Source: Glandiceps talaboti (Eukaryota > Hemichordata > Enteropneusta > Spengelidae). From it: a DNA stretch of 12,500 nt. This document shows positions 8,903-12,500 of this stretch, piece after piece. Numbering within the stretch: position 1 is the first letter of the stretch; every line of letters begins with the position of its first letter. A program made the translations under genes and the position numbers. The DNA is taken from NCBI RefSeq assembly GCF_964340395.1, contig NC_135561.1:19839240-19851739 (forward strand), in the 5' to 3' direction. The notes under the pieces were generated by a model. The model searched no databases. It saw only the letters and a program-made list of their open reading frames with translations, and had not been told where the DNA came from.

Positions 8903-10195
8903 ACAGTCCCTGATGATGTGCGTGTTGTCAACGTGGACATGTACGTCATCAGCGTAGTGATTCTATACAAATAAAACAATTTTCGCAAAATATGTGCCTC
9001 AAACGATATTTCAATTTCCAGAACTTGGAGATAAAAACTGAACAATTTAGAAAAAATTGTTTCCATTCTGGTAACATGCTATCATGTCGTTTTTTGAGGC
9101 TATCATCGGTGACTAAACGGACGATTAGCTAGGTGCGAAGTGGCACAGCAAACTTTATCAGATTGCAGCGTAAGTTAAGAAATCGAGTGAATTCTAAGGA
9201 AGGGATTTCAATGAACTAGTTCACTTATTTTCGTGTTTCCTTATCTTCGTAAACCACAGGCCTTTCTACGGTACCATCCAAGGCGTACCCGCAATTTTCG
9301 TTACGTAGGAGAAATATTAGTTTGACTTGTGAGTATGTGTTTTTAACAAAGGTACGTGCATGTCGTATACAGGAGTGTGTTCTTTGGGTCGGTTCTACTC
9401 TGACCACTGAGCGAACGAATTTCGCATCATTTATGCTAGCCACTTGCTTAAATCGACGAATTTCCTGTTTTGTTTTGCAAGGAATTAATTGAGTATAATG
9501 ATATGCCTGATTTCAATTGTTTGTTTTTTGTTAGATGGTCACGTGTCTGAGGTTTTTCTTTCTAGAAATCTTATTGAGACATACTGAAATGTGTGAACTA
9601 AAATTGTACAACCAATAAGATTATACACTGTAATTTGAATTTAAAGTCGCTCTGCAACGCCTATGCTTTCTAAGTAAACGCAATGCAATCTGGCACGTCA
9701 GAGGAGTCTGGAGGAACACAATTGAACGAATTAATACTAGTATTTCAATGCGGAATATTTGAAAGTTATATCACACATCTTGAACATAGTGCCTTCCCAA
9801 AGACATGGAAAGGAATGACGATCATAGCCACTGTCAGACATAGACGGCGACGTTCCAAATAGACATTACTTTTCGGTGACGTTCATGTTAATTCAGAGTC
9901 CTCTCGGCCCAAGAACTTCATATAAATTCGTGAGAATGGCGTTATTCATATCGAGGTATACACTAAGCTTTCTCGCAAGGTAGAGGATATTTTTACCACT
10001 AATATAAATAAAAGTAATTTACATCAATGATAGCCAGAGTTATATGTTTGCAATATATATTTTGATAAACAGATCATTGTTCCGTGTTAACTTGAAATGT
10101 GCCTTACAAATCAAATATTTATCAACATTTGCCGTCACTTTGTTCAAAAAACTCCTACCCATTCTCACTAAATCAGTTAAGTCAAATGTTATCAA
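8903..10195. other. Upstream region, no gene supported
   Basis: Ordinary AT-rich sequence upstream of the minus-strand gene. A minus frame at 9225-9443 opens only at a GTG and lacks splice support. A CACGTG lies near 9541. The short repeat at 9639-9657 matches the SINE tail described separately. Confidence 0.4.
9639..9682 (-). repeat. Fragment sharing the SINE 3' tail
   Basis: The 19 bases ATTTAAAGTCGCTCTGCAA (9639-9657) are identical to 10200-10218 in the SINE, and similarity continues loosely for about 20 more bases on the right. Probably a truncated copy of the same family, or of the LINE that shares its tail. Confidence 0.5.
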
Positions 10196-10433
10196 ACTTA
10201 TTTAAAGTCGCTCTGCAATGTTTATTCTTCCAAATAAATTTTGGAAATTTGTCGAATGGTCGCCACAAGAGCAGCGCCCTAATGTTGAAGAAGCAGGAGG
10301 AAACCGGAGTAAAACCTGCGTTGTTTGGCAGGATCAAACTGAGCATCACCCTTCTCACCGACACTTGATGGGTTCGAACCCAGACTGCAGAGGTAACAGG
10401 CACACGAGCTAACTATTCGGTCACTGACTACCC
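10196..10433 (-). mobile_element. tRNA-derived SINE
   Basis: On the minus strand the head (about 10433-10360) resembles a tRNA. An A-box-like TGACCGAATAGTTAGCTCG covers about 10405-10423, and a B box lies within GGGTTCGAACCC (10370-10381), with spacing typical of RNA polymerase III internal promoters. A body of about 150 bases follows, with GGTTTTACTCCGGTTTCCTC-type sequence, ending in TTGCAGAGCGACTTTAAAT near 10200. The tail is shared with 9639-9657. Target duplications are not clear. The head pairs too poorly to call a functional tRNA. Open frames on both strands across 10099-10412 are not genes. Confidence 0.65.
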
Positions 10434-11982
10434 AGCGTTGACCACAATATATGATCACATAGTGTGTTTAATTAACTCTATAGGGAAAATAAAACAATGA
10501 CGTTTTCCTTGAAAACAACTCGGTGAACAAACAAATTCCTTCTATTTCTACAGGACCAGGAATAAGCATTCATCTGGCAAAGCTTAGAGAGATTTTGAGA
10601 ACTTTTTAGGAAACATGTCCCCGAACGAGGCTATCTTACTTAGTAATTCTACTCCATACTATTTTGTGTGTCAGGAAAATAACTGTCGTCAATACTTCAA
10701 TGTTGTACAGTAATAGTTTAGAGTTGTAGTATATATTTGTGTACTTAACATAGCCAAAGTCTAGAATTTAAATCGAATTTGTACTCCTCGAACAAACTAA
10801 TATTGCCGTAAAACGGACAGTAGACTTTTACGACGATGGTAAAAAAACAGAAGATTGAAGTATTTGAGTCATTAGCGAAAATGGCGCGAAAGACCATCAT
10901 ACTGTAAAAAAAAAAAAAAATATCGAGATTTTTCACAACAAATAATGGGATCAATTTTATAAAAATAAAATGAGAAATTAGACAAATCATTATAGGGTAG
11001 GCGCAACAGAGTATTTTCATGTGTGTATAGAGGTGACAAACACTTAAAACTTGTTCGCCATACATTTATTAAGCCCTACTTTTGGGTGCAAAGTACTATT
11101 ACATGCAAGTGAGAAGTCATAATAAGTCTATATGGTGAGGCCAAATTAAAAGAAAATTGTGTTTCCGATATTCCGACCGACACTATTTTTAGCTACCGTC
11201 CCTAGGTTAAACCCTGTTTCTACATTCCAAAAGGTAAAAGTGGTGAAAATTTACTTCTATTTCTATGTAATTTGTTTTGCCAAAGTATCTCTGGTCAATT
11301 TCTGTTATAATCCCATTTCAGAGACAACAGGTCTTTTAATACTGTGAGTTGTTAGAGTACAGGCTACATATTGTGTTCGTATACTTCATTTTTAATTGTC
11401 TTCATTTACTTCTTTTACACGTCATGAAACTATCATAGAAGTATTGTGACCAACAAGTATGTTGTCTTTGGGTCGAAGTAATTCACATAAAATGTAAAAT
11501 GAAATAAAATTCTGACCTACCTACCCTATTTTCTAAAGTCATGTTATCGGAAACAAACATTATTATCACTTCATTAATACAGTGTAATGTAGCGCACTGT
11601 TTCACCCCATAGTACAAGACACATTTGACCTATGACCCCGGTGGTTATGGCAACTTTGTTTCTTTTGAGGGAATGATGTTGATATAATATAATATTTATG
11701 CATAAAATACACTAGGAAAGTACAGTGACGTTGCTTGAAAACAGCAAACATGTTCCATTGCAAGACAGGGCTAATACGAAATAACATTCGTAAGATTTCG
11801 ATATGTCAAAAATTAAATAGTTAAAAACTATTACAATATTCAATACATTTTACAAAGTAAATGAACTACACGTAGGAAAAAAAACTCGCTAAAATCTGCA
11901 TTCTTGACTTTCAAAGAGCGATAGTGGCCATCAGAAGGAAGCAACTAAAAGGTCATTAACAGGATGTGCCCTGTCACTTGCG
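10434..11982. other. Unassigned region, no gene supported
   Basis: A strong plus-strand acceptor-like TTCCTTCTATTTCTACAG ends at 10553, followed by a 17-codon open frame to TAG at 10609. A 15-base A run sits at 10906-10920, a YY1/E2F-like motif at 10878-10891 and a DR1-type motif at 11626-11638. The 106-residue minus frame at 10745-11065 is AT-driven, spans the A run and has no recognisable domain. Confidence 0.4.
11626..11638 (-). promoter_or_regulatory. DR1-type nuclear receptor motif
   Basis: On the minus strand GGGTCA-T-AGGTCA: two direct half-sites with one-base spacing, the arrangement bound by RXR or HNF4 dimers. It could occur by chance. Confidence 0.25.
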
Positions 11983-12168
11983 ATGAGAGAGGCTGTAAGC
12001 TTACTGGGAACCTTGTACATCCTAGCACTAGGATGTGTACAAACTAGTGCGAGAGGATGTGGCCTCATCGTAGTGCTAGGAAGAAGAGCACAGCTATGTA
12101 CCAGCAGTGTGCCTCACAGCCCCGTTACAGGGTATATTTTTCCACAGCCCTTTTACATGGTTGTGTAA
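11983..12168 (+). CDS. Possible small secreted protein, 61 aa
   Basis: ATG-initiated frame with G at -3, ending in TAA. The N-terminus (MREAVSLLGTLYILALGCV then QTSARG) has a textbook signal-peptide shape, with a plausible cleavage after TSA near residue 23. The remaining 38 or so residues contain two cysteines and Gly-Arg-Arg, and show no known family pattern. Against it, the frame overlaps a hairpin (12013-12042) and the start of a diverged repeat zone, and other frames stay open there. No promoter or poly(A) signal is clear. It is probably a chance ORF but worth a check. Confidence 0.15.
   Translation: MREAVSLLGTLYILALGCVQTSARGCGLIVVLGRRAQLCTSSVPHSPVTGYIFPQPFYMVV
12013..12042. repeat. Short perfect-arm hairpin
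   Basis: TTGTACATCCTAG, loop CA, then CTAGGATGTGTACAA: 13 paired positions with a two-base bulge. Related words (TAGTGCGAGAGGATG, TAGTGCTAGGA) recur just after it, so it may be the edge of the repeat region that follows. Confidence 0.6.
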
Positions 12169-12347
12169 AATATGCCTGTTGCATGGATGTGGAATACCGT
12201 CCCGGCTGTGCCATAACTGTTTTGCACATCCCAGTACCATAGCTGTGTACTGCATACCCAACACACAGTTGTGTACATACATGTAACATCTGTGGTGGAA
12301 TAATACCCTGTAGCAACCCTTTTGTTCATATCTGACTAGCATTGCTC
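12043..12347. repeat. Diverged repeat zone next to the minisatellite
   Basis: Scattered variants of the minisatellite words occur here, such as GTACCATAGCTGTGTAC and CACAGCTATGTACCAGC at 12089-12105. The latter is nearly the reverse complement of 12353-12369. The zone looks like decayed units in both orientations. No gene is supported beyond the doubtful ORF starting at 11983. Confidence 0.45.
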
Positions 12348-12500
12348 ACATAGCTGGTACATGGCTGTGGGAAATACCTATGTTACAGCTATGCTAACAT
12401 AGCTGGTACATGGCTGTGTGAAAATACCTATATTACAGCTATGCTAACATAGCTGGTACATGGCTATGGGAATACGTATGTTACAGCTATGCTTATAGCT
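12348..12500. repeat. Minisatellite, 49-50 bp unit, runs off the window
   Basis: Three units begin ACATAGCTGGTACATGGCT at 12348, 12397 and 12447, and a fourth starts at the window end. Units differ by a few substitutions and one-base indels. Each contains CATAGCTG near its start and CAGCTATG near its end, so each can fold on itself. Confidence 0.85.

Noticed and set aside
10360-10433. Possible functional tRNA gene
   Set aside because: A and B boxes are present but cloverleaf pairing looks poor and a SINE body follows directly.
10745-11065. 106-residue hydrophobic minus-strand frame resembling a membrane protein
   Set aside because: Hydrophobicity comes from AT-rich sequence and a 15-base A run read as Phe; no family motif, no promoter or splice support.

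Overview
The window looks like a stretch of invertebrate animal (metazoan) nuclear DNA. It is AT-rich by eye and has no bacterial-style gene packing. It carries long simple-sequence tracts, a foldback transposon, a tRNA-derived SINE, a minisatellite and GT-AG splice signals. I cannot name the species. The scattered tacatgta words, poly-C runs and TCTG/TATG tracts fit a marine invertebrate (mollusc, lancelet or hemichordate type), but that is an impression rather than evidence.

The only gene I can support is split and lies on the minus strand. Exon 1 (8356-8447) starts at an ATG with A at -3. It encodes a short basic N-terminus and a hydrophobic core (a signal peptide or type II signal anchor), and ends after the second base of a codon at a GTAAG donor. 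Exon 2 (5081-5169) has a pyrimidine-rich acceptor and a GTAAGT donor. It completes that codon in phase as Tyr and continues as a charged helix-like stretch followed by GFRGWPEVP. The intron is about 3.2 kb and holds a TCTG/TC microsatellite. I do not recognise the protein. It ends in phase 1 after about 60 residues, and the rest lies either in one of three weak candidate exons further left or outside the window. A TATA box, E-box, CCAAT box and CRE lie upstream of exon 1.

Layout from left to right: 1-1380 is mostly unassigned sequence with one weak minus-strand exon candidate at 98-156. A CA/CG-rich and ACTC microsatellite spans 1380-1588. A 461-bp foldback MITE (1966-2426) sits inside a TATG microsatellite, whose right side changes stepwise to TG, TCTG and TCCG (to 2660). 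The region 2661-5080 is unassigned apart from cAMP-response-type sites and candidate exons. Exon 2 follows, then the intron to 8355. Exon 1 and its promoter region occupy 8356-8902. From 8903 to 12010 the sequence is mostly unassigned, with a tRNA-derived SINE at 10196-10433 and a fragment sharing its tail at 9639. The right edge (12013-12500) holds a hairpin, a diverged repeat zone and a 49-50 bp minisatellite running off the end.

There is no evidence for an rRNA, a functional tRNA, a CRISPR array, an operon or any virus-derived gene.
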